Position numbers and translations under genes: made by a program. A DNA stretch of 11,981 bases from Micrococcales bacterium (GTDB lineage Bacteria; Actinomycetota; Actinomycetes; Actinomycetales; Dermatophilaceae). The stretch spans positions 8,609-20,589 of the forward strand of contig JAUNUZ010000001.1 of the NCBI GenBank assembly GCA_030537915.1, read 5' to 3'. Every line of letters begins with the position of its first letter. Within the stretch, counting starts at the first letter, position 1. The notes beneath the pieces are model-generated. The model saw nothing but the letters and a program-made list of their open reading frames with translations, was not told the DNA's origin and made no database searches. Below are positions 1 through 5,915 of this stretch, piece by piece.

Positions 1-27
1 TCCGCCGGGAGCAAGCACGCTGCCAGC

Positions 28-789
28 ATGACCAGTTCCACCCAGCGACGGGTCACACCCGTGATCGACACCTCTGAAGCGGCTGTCACCGTCGAAGAAT
101 CACACGACCCCGCTGTCATCCACGAGGCTCGCAGGCTGCAAGCGGTCGCCTACCTCCAGCGCCGCTACATCACCCCTGACCAGGTCATCGATGGCGTCAT
201 GTCACCCGACGTCGACCCCTGGGTGCGCAACTCGGCGTACTTCGTCGCTCGCGACGACACCCACTCTCTGGTGGGGGTCGTCCGCCTCATCCTGTGGGAC
301 CCGCAGCTGACGTTGCCGGCACTCGAGCACTGCCGAATCTGGCCCGAGCAGGAGCGCTACATCACGGCCCTGGGGCCCGCCGTTGCCGAGGTCAGCGCCC
401 TGGCGGTGGACCGCGGAGCCCCCCGGAGAACGGCACTGGCCCTGTATCAGGCCATCTGGGAATACGGTCGGCGACACGAACAACTGATGTGGCTGATGCT
501 GGTGGATCCGCCGCTGCGCAGCCTGCTGCACGCCATGCTCGGCCCCATCACCTACCCCATCGGGGCCGAACAATGGTACATGGGCGGGCACCTCGTGCCC
601 GCGGCCATGCGCACGTGCGACACACACGCGGTCATTTCTGCATTCGCGCAGCGACGGGGCCGAGCGGGTCTTGGCGAGGCCTTTCCGCACAACCCAGCCT
701 GGGACGGGCTGCCCGACCTAGGGCCCGTGCCCGATCATCGCCCACCGCGCGACCCGTCGCCGCTGCGCGATGATCCGGAGTGCCTCTAG
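28..789 (+). CDS. FeeM/autoinducer-synthase-like N-acyltransferase (GNAT fold)
   Basis: A 253-aa protein that reads as a member of the N-acyl amino acid synthase (FeeM) / acyl-homoserine-lactone-synthase-like branch of the GNAT fold. Family members transfer an acyl chain, usually from acyl-ACP, to an amino acid or amino-acid-derived amine in the cytosol. Visible signs are an N-terminal helix with RRLQAVAYLQRRYI, a strand-turn-strand AYFVARD...LVGVVRLI around residues 70-90, the core strand EVSALAVDR at 121-129, a basic acyl/CoA-phosphate-side segment PRRTALALYQ after it, and a C-terminal PIGAEQWYMGGHLVPAAM segment near 176-193 that matches the late strand of FeeM-type enzymes. The last 40 residues are Pro/Arg-rich and look disordered. 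No good Shine-Dalgarno sits near ATG 28, and the frame is open to the window edge, so an upstream start is possible. The stop codon abuts the next ATG, implying translational coupling. Substrate and product are unknown; a generic GNAT is the alternative. Confidence 0.72.
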   Translation: MTSSTQRRVTPVIDTSEAAVTVEESHDPAVIHEARRLQAVAYLQRRYITPDQVIDGVMSPDVDPWVRNSAYFVARDDTHSLVGVVRLILWDPQLTLPALEHCRIWPEQERYITALGPAVAEVSALAVDRGAPRRTALALYQAIWEYGRRHEQLMWLMLVDPPLRSLLHAMLGPITYPIGAEQWYMGGHLVPAAMRTCDTHAVISAFAQRRGRAGLGEAFPHNPAWDGLPDLGPVPDHRPPRDPSPLRDDPECL

Positions 790-1527
790 ATGCCCACGTT
801 ACCAATCGATGCCCGCCAGCGGTCCGCGCTTGGGGCATTTCTTCGGTCCTCGTTGTGGAACAAGTACGCGCTGGTTTACGACGAGTTGTTGCACGTGGCG
901 CCCTATCAAAACTTGCTGCGGTTGGTTGCGAAACACAGCCAAACCACTCCCGGCGGTGTCATCTGCGAGTTGGGGTGCGGCACCGGGAACCTATTGATGG
1001 AAATGTCGAAGGCATCTGAAAGCCGCATCGTCGGGATCGAGCCCGCCGAGCCGATGCTGCGCCAGGCCTGTGAAAAGGCCAGACGGAACGCAAGAATTGC
1101 GCTCCTGCAGGCTGACGCCGTGATCGGGCTGCGGTCATTGTCGTCGGGGTCGGTGGACACCCTGGTGCTGTGCAACGTGTTGTATGCGATCGCCGACCGC
1201 GGCGCTCTGTGGTGTGAGGTTTCTCGCGTCCTGGCGCCGAGCGGAAAAATTGTCATCTGTCACAGTGACCGCGGCGGCAGTCTGCCGATCATCGTCGAGC
1301 ACCTTCGCTGCGGTGCCTGGCGTGCCCTCCTGAGGCCCGGGTTGTATGCGGTGGTCATCATCGACGCCCTCATAAGCTTCTTGGCGGCCAGGGGCGAGTT
1401 CACTTTCACCCCGTTCGGAGCGCTGCAGGACGAACTGCAGTCCGCTGGGTTCGCGCTGAGGTTCGAGACGCGCTGTTACGGGGGCGAGAGCCGTGGTATC
1501 AACTTTTTGGCAACGGCCCGGCGGTGA
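790..1527 (+). CDS. class I SAM-dependent methyltransferase
   Basis: A 245-aa Rossmann-fold methyltransferase (Methyltransf_11/25 type). Motif I is ELGCGTGN at residues 60-67, the acidic ribose-binding residue is E84 in GIEPAEPML, motif II is QADA with D109, and the motif III/IV strand is DTLVLCNVLYAI, followed by a post-motif LAPSGKIVI strand. An insertion around residues 168-202 contains a hydrophobic, partly amphipathic stretch (LYAVVIIDALISFLAA) that could be a lid or a membrane-facing surface, which would suit a lipid-like substrate. ATG 790 follows directly on the preceding TAG (787-789), so translation is probably coupled to the acyltransferase, and the gene overlaps the next one by 35 nt. 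Codon use looks less G/C-biased at third positions than in neighbours (several TTG, AAA and AAC/AAT codons), a hint of separate history. The acceptor is not recognisable from sequence; methylation of the acyltransferase product is an inference from context only. Confidence 0.85.
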   Translation: MPTLPIDARQRSALGAFLRSSLWNKYALVYDELLHVAPYQNLLRLVAKHSQTTPGGVICELGCGTGNLLMEMSKASESRIVGIEPAEPMLRQACEKARRNARIALLQADAVIGLRSLSSGSVDTLVLCNVLYAIADRGALWCEVSRVLAPSGKIVICHSDRGGSLPIIVEHLRCGAWRALLRPGLYAVVIIDALISFLAARGEFTFTPFGALQDELQSAGFALRFETRCYGGESRGINFLATARR

Positions 1528-3772
1528 TGCGCGTCTCCTGGTTTCTGGGCTGGTCCTCCTAGCGGTCTGCGCCAGTTGCTACTTGAGCATCAGCCTGCCC
1601 GAAGAGGTCGGTCGGTATGTCTTCGTGGCGACGGCGGCGATCTGCTTGGTGGGGATCGTCGCAGGGCCGCGACTGCGTGGCATCACCTCCCGCGGGACGG
1701 TGCTACTGCCTGGATCGGCTGCCTTGGCGTTCCTGATCTCGCTGGCCATGCGATCAGCGCCGAACGCCGACTCGATCCCCTTCATCCGATTGGCCGACGC
1801 GGGCTCGCTGCTGGGTTATGTCCTGCTGGCGGTCTGGATGCGCCAGCTGTCGCGCAAGTACGCGCCACGGGACAAGTACGAGACGCGGTTGGACAGTCTG
1901 ATGGTGGCCACGGGTGTCAGCCTCATCTTCTGGTCGCTGGCCGTGGCCCCGAGTCTGGCGCACCGCAGTTGGTCGCTGGACACAGTCATGCTCGCGTTGT
2001 ATCCCGCAGTGGACGTCGTGCTGGCGACACTGACAGCGCAGTTGATCTACCGCATCGGCGCCGCAGTCCCAGCGATGGCGTGGTTCCTCATGGCGGTGAT
2101 CGTGCTGCTGATCATCGACACTTCCTACACGGTGGTGTGGCTGGCCTACCCGGGTCTGTTCGTACCCGCCTTGAGCGCCGGATACTTGTTCGCCTACGCC
2201 GGGTTTGCGCTCGGGCTGTCACATCCATCGCTGACCATGCTGGACCAGGGTGCGTGCATCGGTCCGCACCGGCCTGTACACCGGCGACGCGGGATCGCGC
2301 TGGTGTTCATCCTCCTGCCCAGCGTGACCTGCGTCGTCTACCCCGCTCACGGCCTGTTCGACACTGTGGTGCGCGCTCTGCTGATCATCGTGGCCATCGG
2401 GTTGATGTACGCCAAGCTGGACTCAGCACTGCGCGTGGCCGAGCACGCGGAGGAGCGCAGCACACAGCAGGCACGTTGCGATCCACTGACCGGGCTCGGT
2501 AACCGGGCTCGTCTCTCCGAGCAGCTGCCCGAGGCGCTGCGCCGGGCCGCCGCCGATGAGCGGACGCTGGGTGTGCTCCTACTGGACCTGGACGGGTTCA
2601 AACGGATCAACGACACCTGGGGCCACAGCGTCGGTGACGAAGCGCTCAAAGCCGTCGCAACGCGGTTGGAGGCCAACACGCCGTGGGCGCTGTTCACTGC
2701 CCGACTCGGCGGTGATGAGTTCCTCGTCTGCGCCCAGGGCACCCACGCGGCCTCGGTGGTTCGCCGCGCCGAGGACCTGCGTGCACTGTTCGACGAGCCG
2801 ATCTGCCTGACCCGCGGTCCGACGCTGAACGTCACCCCCTCCATCGGCATAACGACAGTCGAACCCACCCAAGACCACACCGCCGAACAGGTCCTGCGCG
2901 AGGCAGACATCGCGCTCTACGAGGCCAAACGCGAAGGCAAGTCCAGGAGCGTGGTCTACGAGGGCGCTGTCCGCGCAGCCGATGAGTTCAAACGACACCT
3001 CACGCACGACCTGGAAGCAGCGATCCGCAACCATGAATTGGCCACCGCCTTCCAGCCCATCGTCTCGGCCATCGCTCCCTATCCGATCCGCGGATGGGAG
3101 GCGCTGGCACGGTGGCGTCACCCCGAGTACGGGGTGATCAGTCCGGAGGTCTTCATCGCCGTCGCTGAAGAGCACGGGCTGCTGGACGATCTCTTGCACC
3201 GAGTGATCCAGGACGCCTGCGACCTGGTTCTTGCACGCAACGCCAGCCGAAGCGGCGCCGGGGCCCGTGAGTGGGTATCGGTGAACGTGACTCCGGCGCA
3301 GATCTTGGCGCCGGGCTTCATGAACCGGATGCTGACGCAGCTGCAGGCGGCAGCAGTGCCACCGTCCTGGTTCCGACTGGAAGTCACCGAGACCGCGCTC
3401 ATGCCCGGTGACGAACTCGCCAACAACCGGCTCCGCGACCTACGTGAGGCGGGGATCGGCATCTTCCTGGACGATTTCGGGGCTGGCTTCGCCGGCATCG
3501 GGATACTGCGTCAGCTGCAGTTCGACGCAGTGAAGATCGACCGCAGCTTCGTCGGTCCAGGCTGGTCGGCCTCCGACGTAGCCGCGTTGCAGGGAGTCAT
3601 CAATTTGGCACGCGGGTTGAACGTCCGCTCGCTCATCGCCGAGGGTGTCGAGACGCTCGATGACGCCCGGGCAATCGAAGAGCTCGGGATCGAGCTGGCG
3701 CAGGGATGGTTCTACGGCGCCCCCGCCGTCGCCGCCGAGGTCACCGCCGATGTAGGTGCTGTCCTGCACTGA
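1493..3772 (+). CDS. ten-TM membrane GGDEF-EAL protein (bifunctional c-di-GMP enzyme)
   Basis: A 759-aa multidomain protein. Residues ~14-315 hold about ten hydrophobic helices forming a membrane sensor module that I cannot assign to a named MASE family. A GGDEF domain follows (~330-490; entry motif DPLTGLGNR, LLLDLDGFKRIND, catalytic GGDEF at 406-410), then an EAL domain (~505-750). Its phosphodiesterase residues appear complete: EAL 536-538, N598, E630 (EVTET), D660-D661 (DDFG), K681 (KIDRSFV), E717 (EGVET) and Q737. Loop 6 reads DDFGAGFAG rather than the common DDFGTGYSS. There is no RxxD inhibitory I-site five residues before GGDEF (PWAL sits there), so product inhibition of cyclase activity is not expected. 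It should make c-di-GMP from GTP and hydrolyse it to pGpG at the cytosolic membrane face. The start is GTG 1493, preceded by a G-rich site (GGGGGCGAG), inside the end of the methyltransferase; no better in-frame start lies further in. Which activity dominates cannot be told. Confidence 0.93.
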   Translation: MVSTFWQRPGGDARLLVSGLVLLAVCASCYLSISLPEEVGRYVFVATAAICLVGIVAGPRLRGITSRGTVLLPGSAALAFLISLAMRSAPNADSIPFIRLADAGSLLGYVLLAVWMRQLSRKYAPRDKYETRLDSLMVATGVSLIFWSLAVAPSLAHRSWSLDTVMLALYPAVDVVLATLTAQLIYRIGAAVPAMAWFLMAVIVLLIIDTSYTVVWLAYPGLFVPALSAGYLFAYAGFALGLSHPSLTMLDQGACIGPHRPVHRRRGIALVFILLPSVTCVVYPAHGLFDTVVRALLIIVAIGLMYAKLDSALRVAEHAEERSTQQARCDPLTGLGNRARLSEQLPEALRRAAADERTLGVLLLDLDGFKRINDTWGHSVGDEALKAVATRLEANTPWALFTARLGGDEFLVCAQGTHAASVVRRAEDLRALFDEPICLTRGPTLNVTPSIGITTVEPTQDHTAEQVLREADIALYEAKREGKSRSVVYEGAVRAADEFKRHLTHDLEAAIRNHELATAFQPIVSAIAPYPIRGWEALARWRHPEYGVISPEVFIAVAEEHGLLDDLLHRVIQDACDLVLARNASRSGAGAREWVSVNVTPAQILAPGFMNRMLTQLQAAAVPPSWFRLEVTETALMPGDELANNRLRDLREAGIGIFLDDFGAGFAGIGILRQLQFDAVKIDRSFVGPGWSASDVAALQGVINLARGLNVRSLIAEGVETLDDARAIEELGIELAQGWFYGAPAVAAEVTADVGAVLH

Positions 3773-3960
3773 TGCGCCCCGGGCCGGCTCCCGAGCGGTG
3801 CCTCCCGAGCGAGACTCCGAGATGGCGTGCAGCGACGCCTGCCGGCGCGGCGTCGGGAAGCACTGCGCCGTTTCGCGCGGCGTTCGGGCAGCTCTACGCC
3901 ATTTCACGCCGCGCTGAGGCCGCCGCAGCTACTGTGGGCGGCACACGACGAGGAGGGTTC
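3773..3960. repeat. repeat-rich intergenic region upstream of the opine dehydrogenase gene
   Basis: This gene-free stretch carries two sets of short repeats. CTCCCGAGCG occurs at 3788-3797 and 3802-3811 with a degenerate third copy (CTCCGAG) at 3816-3822, a 14/14-nt tandem spacing. GCGCGGCGT occurs directly at 3845-3853 and 3875-3883 (30 nt apart, both followed by a CGGG core) and inverted (ACGCCGCGC) at 3906-3914, giving a 9-bp dyad with a 22-nt loop. A binding site for a regulator of the downstream gene, or an mRNA stem-loop, would both fit. I see no clear -35/-10 pair; TACTGT at 3930-3935 is the only weak -10 candidate. The longer open frame running through here upstream of ATG 3961 is not thought to be coding. 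Confidence 0.45.
3951..3956 (+). promoter_or_regulatory. Shine-Dalgarno site AGGAGG for the opine dehydrogenase-like gene
   Basis: AGGAGG lies 4 nt before ATG 3961. It decides the start: the open frame continues far upstream, even into the GGDEF-EAL gene, but the Rossmann motif begins only six residues after this ATG. Confidence 0.85.
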
Positions 3961-5028
3961 ATGAAGGTTGCGGTCCTGGGGTCCGGCAATGGCGGGTTGG
4001 CCTGTGCTTACGAGTTGGTGCAACACGGGCGTGAGGTGGCGCTCTTCGACCTGCCCGAATTTCCTGCCCAGATAGCGGCAGTGGCAGAGGCGGGCGGCAT
4101 CACATCGACCGGAGCGTTGGAGGGGTTCTCACCGATCGCCTACAGCGGCCACGACATCGCCGCCGCCATGGACGGGGCCGACCTCGTGCTGATCGTCGGT
4201 CCCGCGTTCGCGACGCCGCCGATGGCCCAGGCGTGTCGTGAGCACCTGCGGCCCGGCATGGCGGTGCTCGTGTGTCCTGCCTCGTGCGCCGGTGCGCTGA
4301 CGTTCATCAAAGAAGCCGGCCTGGGCTCACAGGACGACGTGATCGTCGGCGAGACGAGCACGCTGCCGTACGCGGTGCGCATCGTGGCGCCCGGCACTAT
4401 CCGCATCTTCCACCGGCTCATCAGCGGAACATTCCTGGCTGCCACGCCCCAGAGCGGGACCGATCGGCTGTTCGCCATGGTCGAGGACGTGTGGCCGCTG
4501 GAACGCGCGAACAATGTGTTGCAGACAACTCTGCAGAACGGCAACCCGGTCATCCACCCGGCGGTGAGTCTGCTCAACGCAGGTGCGATCGACCGCGGCG
4601 GCGACTTCCTCTTCTACGAGGAAGGTGTCACCGAGGGCGTCGGGCGACTCATCGAGGCCGTCGACCGCGAGCGACTCGCCATCGCCGAGACGCTCGGGGT
4701 CGCTGCGCTCTCCGAGCCCGCGCTCGGCGTGCACCAGGGGTATATGACCGAAGAGAACTACTCCACCGGGTACTCCAAGGCACCCGGGTTTCGCGGGATT
4801 GGCGCACAGACCCTGCTCGACCACCGTTATCTCACCGAGGACGTCGGCTACGGCCTGGTGTTCCTCACCGATCTCGCCCAGCGCATCGGTGTCGCGACCC
4901 CGGTGATGGATTCCGTCATCGCGCTCGCGTCCGTCGTGCTCGCACGGGATTTCAGGGGTGAGCAGGCGCGCACGCTGGAAACCCTCGGCTTCGGCGACCT
5001 CACCGTCGAGGAGTTGCAGGCGCTCTAG
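3961..5028 (+). CDS. NAD/NADP octopine/nopaline (opine) dehydrogenase family protein
   Basis: A 355-aa cytosolic oxidoreductase of the opine dehydrogenase family, which reversibly couples an amino acid's amino group to a 2-oxo acid with NAD(P)H. The N-terminal Rossmann fold starts at once with MKVAVLGSGNGGLACA (G7, G9, G11, G12), continues with an acidic residue at the end of strand 2 (ALFDLPEF) and the strand DLVLIVGPAFA. The family's second domain shows the signature NPVIHP, with His at 199 in the position of the catalytic His of Arthrobacter CENDH-type enzymes, and D294 in RYLTEDVGYGL, a plausible partner of the His-Asp dyad. Length and order fit intact family members. The start is set by a strong AGGAGG. 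A tyrosine-phosphatase gene begins 39 bp after the stop and is probably co-transcribed. No nicotianamine-synthase-like gene is nearby, so an opine metallophore role is unsupported here. Substrates are unknown; many family members are annotated only as glycerol-3-phosphate/ketopantoate reductase-like. Confidence 0.88.
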   Translation: MKVAVLGSGNGGLACAYELVQHGREVALFDLPEFPAQIAAVAEAGGITSTGALEGFSPIAYSGHDIAAAMDGADLVLIVGPAFATPPMAQACREHLRPGMAVLVCPASCAGALTFIKEAGLGSQDDVIVGETSTLPYAVRIVAPGTIRIFHRLISGTFLAATPQSGTDRLFAMVEDVWPLERANNVLQTTLQNGNPVIHPAVSLLNAGAIDRGGDFLFYEEGVTEGVGRLIEAVDRERLAIAETLGVAALSEPALGVHQGYMTEENYSTGYSKAPGFRGIGAQTLLDHRYLTEDVGYGLVFLTDLAQRIGVATPVMDSVIALASVVLARDFRGEQARTLETLGFGDLTVEELQAL

Positions 5029-5067
5029 GCTGATCGCCCGCGCGACGTCAGCGGCAGGTTGCAAAGC

Positions 5068-5499
5068 GTGAGCGGGTGGGATCTGGGGACTCCCGGGGTT
5101 TTCTCCCTGCCCTCCGGTCGACTCGTTCGCGGCCGAGGGCTGCGTCTACCGTTGCCGGACGGACTTCTGCCTGAGTTTGCGGTTCACCTGCTCAGCAAGC
5201 GGCCCGAGGCGGTGTCGTGGGAGTCGCGGTGGATCCGCTGGCCGGATTTCGGCCTTCCCACGAACCGCCGTGATGCCCGGAACGCGCTGACGGAGGCTTG
5301 GCGCCGAGCCGCGCAGGAGCGGGTGGAGATCGCGTGTGCCGGGGGTCGCGGCCGCACGGGCACGGCATTGGCTTGCTTGGCGGTCCTGGACGGAGTGCCG
5401 GCTGCCGAAGCGGTCGCCTACATCCGGGGCCACTACGACTCCCGAGCCGTCGAGACTCCCTGGCAGCGCCGCTACGCCCGCCACTTCGTCACACCGTAG
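5068..5499 (+). CDS. small protein-tyrosine-phosphatase family protein
   Basis: A 143-aa single-domain phosphatase. The P-loop CAGGRGRTGT has the CX5R pattern with nucleophile C90 and phosphate-binding R96, and the general-acid loop WPDFGLP places D60 as proton donor. A C-terminal helix region ends in AVETPWQRRYARHF, a tail I recognise from small actinobacterial phosphatases of about this length. The residue before the catalytic Cys is Ala instead of the classical His (IACAGG), which seems typical of this subgroup rather than a defect. It should hydrolyse phosphotyrosine or another phosphomonoester in the cytosol; the substrate is unknown. I chose GTG 5068 because GGCAGG (5053-5058) precedes it by 9 nt; TTG 5059 is the alternative and would add three residues. 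It sits 39 bp after the opine dehydrogenase gene, and a compact hairpin follows it. Confidence 0.85.
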   Translation: MSGWDLGTPGVFSLPSGRLVRGRGLRLPLPDGLLPEFAVHLLSKRPEAVSWESRWIRWPDFGLPTNRRDARNALTEAWRRAAQERVEIACAGGRGRTGTALACLAVLDGVPAAEAVAYIRGHYDSRAVETPWQRRYARHFVTP

Positions 5500-5530
5500 G
5501 TGCGGGGCGCCGCTGGAGGTCGCGGCCAGG

Positions 5531-5546
5531 GCAGCCGGGAGGCTGC
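5531..5546 (+). terminator. hairpin GCAGCC-GGGA-GGCTGC, candidate terminator
   Basis: A perfect 6-bp G/C stem with a 4-nt loop begins 32 nt after the phosphatase stop. No T-tract follows, as is common for actinobacterial terminators. It would close the opine dehydrogenase-phosphatase unit. Function is inferred from position and shape. Confidence 0.45.
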
Positions 5547-5612
5547 GGGATCGGTGAACCGCGCGCGTCGGGGGCCTGCGGCCGTTCCGGTGCCGTTTCC
5601 GCAGATCGGTTC

Positions 5613-5618
5613 TAGGGT
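5613..5618 (+). promoter_or_regulatory. candidate -10 element TAGGGT for a leaderless DUF5808-like gene
   Basis: TAGGGT fits the actinobacterial TANNNT -10 pattern and ends 6 nt before ATG 5625, so transcription would start at or next to the start codon. No Shine-Dalgarno precedes the ATG. No convincing -35 is visible. Confidence 0.4.
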
Positions 5619-5624
5619 GGGTGA

Positions 5625-5839
5625 ATGGCGAAGCGAGATACATCAGACGCCGGCGTCGACGATGGACAGGGTCGACTGGCCGGGATGCCCTACGACCTGC
5701 GGCGTCCGACGTGGTCCCGATTCAAGTCGCGATGGTGGAACCCGGATGACCGGCGGCTCTTCACGCCGAAACGTTCGGGTGGGGCTATGACATCAACCTC
5801 TACCGAATGACTCACCCGTTCACAAGACCAAAGGGTTGA
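5625..5839 (+). pseudogene. DUF5808-like small protein broken by a 1-nt deletion (or sequencing error)
   Basis: The uninterrupted frame gives 61 aa ending at 5810, but the family-like C-terminus moves to another frame midway. Residues 1-50 read MAKRDTSDAGVDDGQGRLAG, then MPYDLRRPTWSRFKSRWW and NPDDRRLFTPKR, a recognisable DUF5808-type sequence. The expected continuation FGWGYDINLYRM then appears in the next frame from TTC at 5774, running to TGA 5837-5839. One missing T in CGTTCGGG (5772-5779) accounts for this exactly, and the repaired protein would be about 71 aa, the usual small size. The function of the domain is unknown. Either the gene is a recent pseudogene, the base was lost in sequencing or assembly, or a frameshift event rescues it; the first two are more likely. 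The -35 box of the next gene's candidate promoter overlaps the restored stop. Confidence 0.7.
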
Positions 5840-5866
5840 CCGGCCGATCCTGCTCCGGCGTAAAGT
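5836..5866 (+). promoter_or_regulatory. candidate sigma-70-type promoter for the ArcD-like antiporter
   Basis: TTGACC (5836-5841) and TAAAGT (5861-5866) match actinobacterial -35 and TANNNT -10 boxes with a 19-nt spacer, slightly long. The -10 lies between CGGCG (5856-5860) and CGCCG (5876-5880), a 5-bp inverted repeat that could be an operator. The gene start is 50 nt further on. Confidence 0.45.
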
Positions 5867-5915
5867 TCGGGGTAGCGCCGATCACGGGCTGGCCCTCAGC
5901 GCTAAGGAGCCAGCA

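Noticed and set aside
2681..2722. RxxD inhibitory site before GGDEF
   Set aside because: The expected positions read PWAL; no RxxD at the required five-residue spacing.
3706..3960. N-terminal extension of the opine dehydrogenase frame back to 3706
   Set aside because: It overlaps the end of the GGDEF-EAL gene, encodes an Arg/Pro/Ala-rich sequence unlike any Rossmann enzyme N-terminus, and ATG 3961 has an ideal AGGAGG.
4327..5064. 245-aa open frame on the - strand opposite the opine dehydrogenase
   Set aside because: It is antisense to a clear family gene, shows no recognisable motif, and is typical of high-GC antisense open frames.
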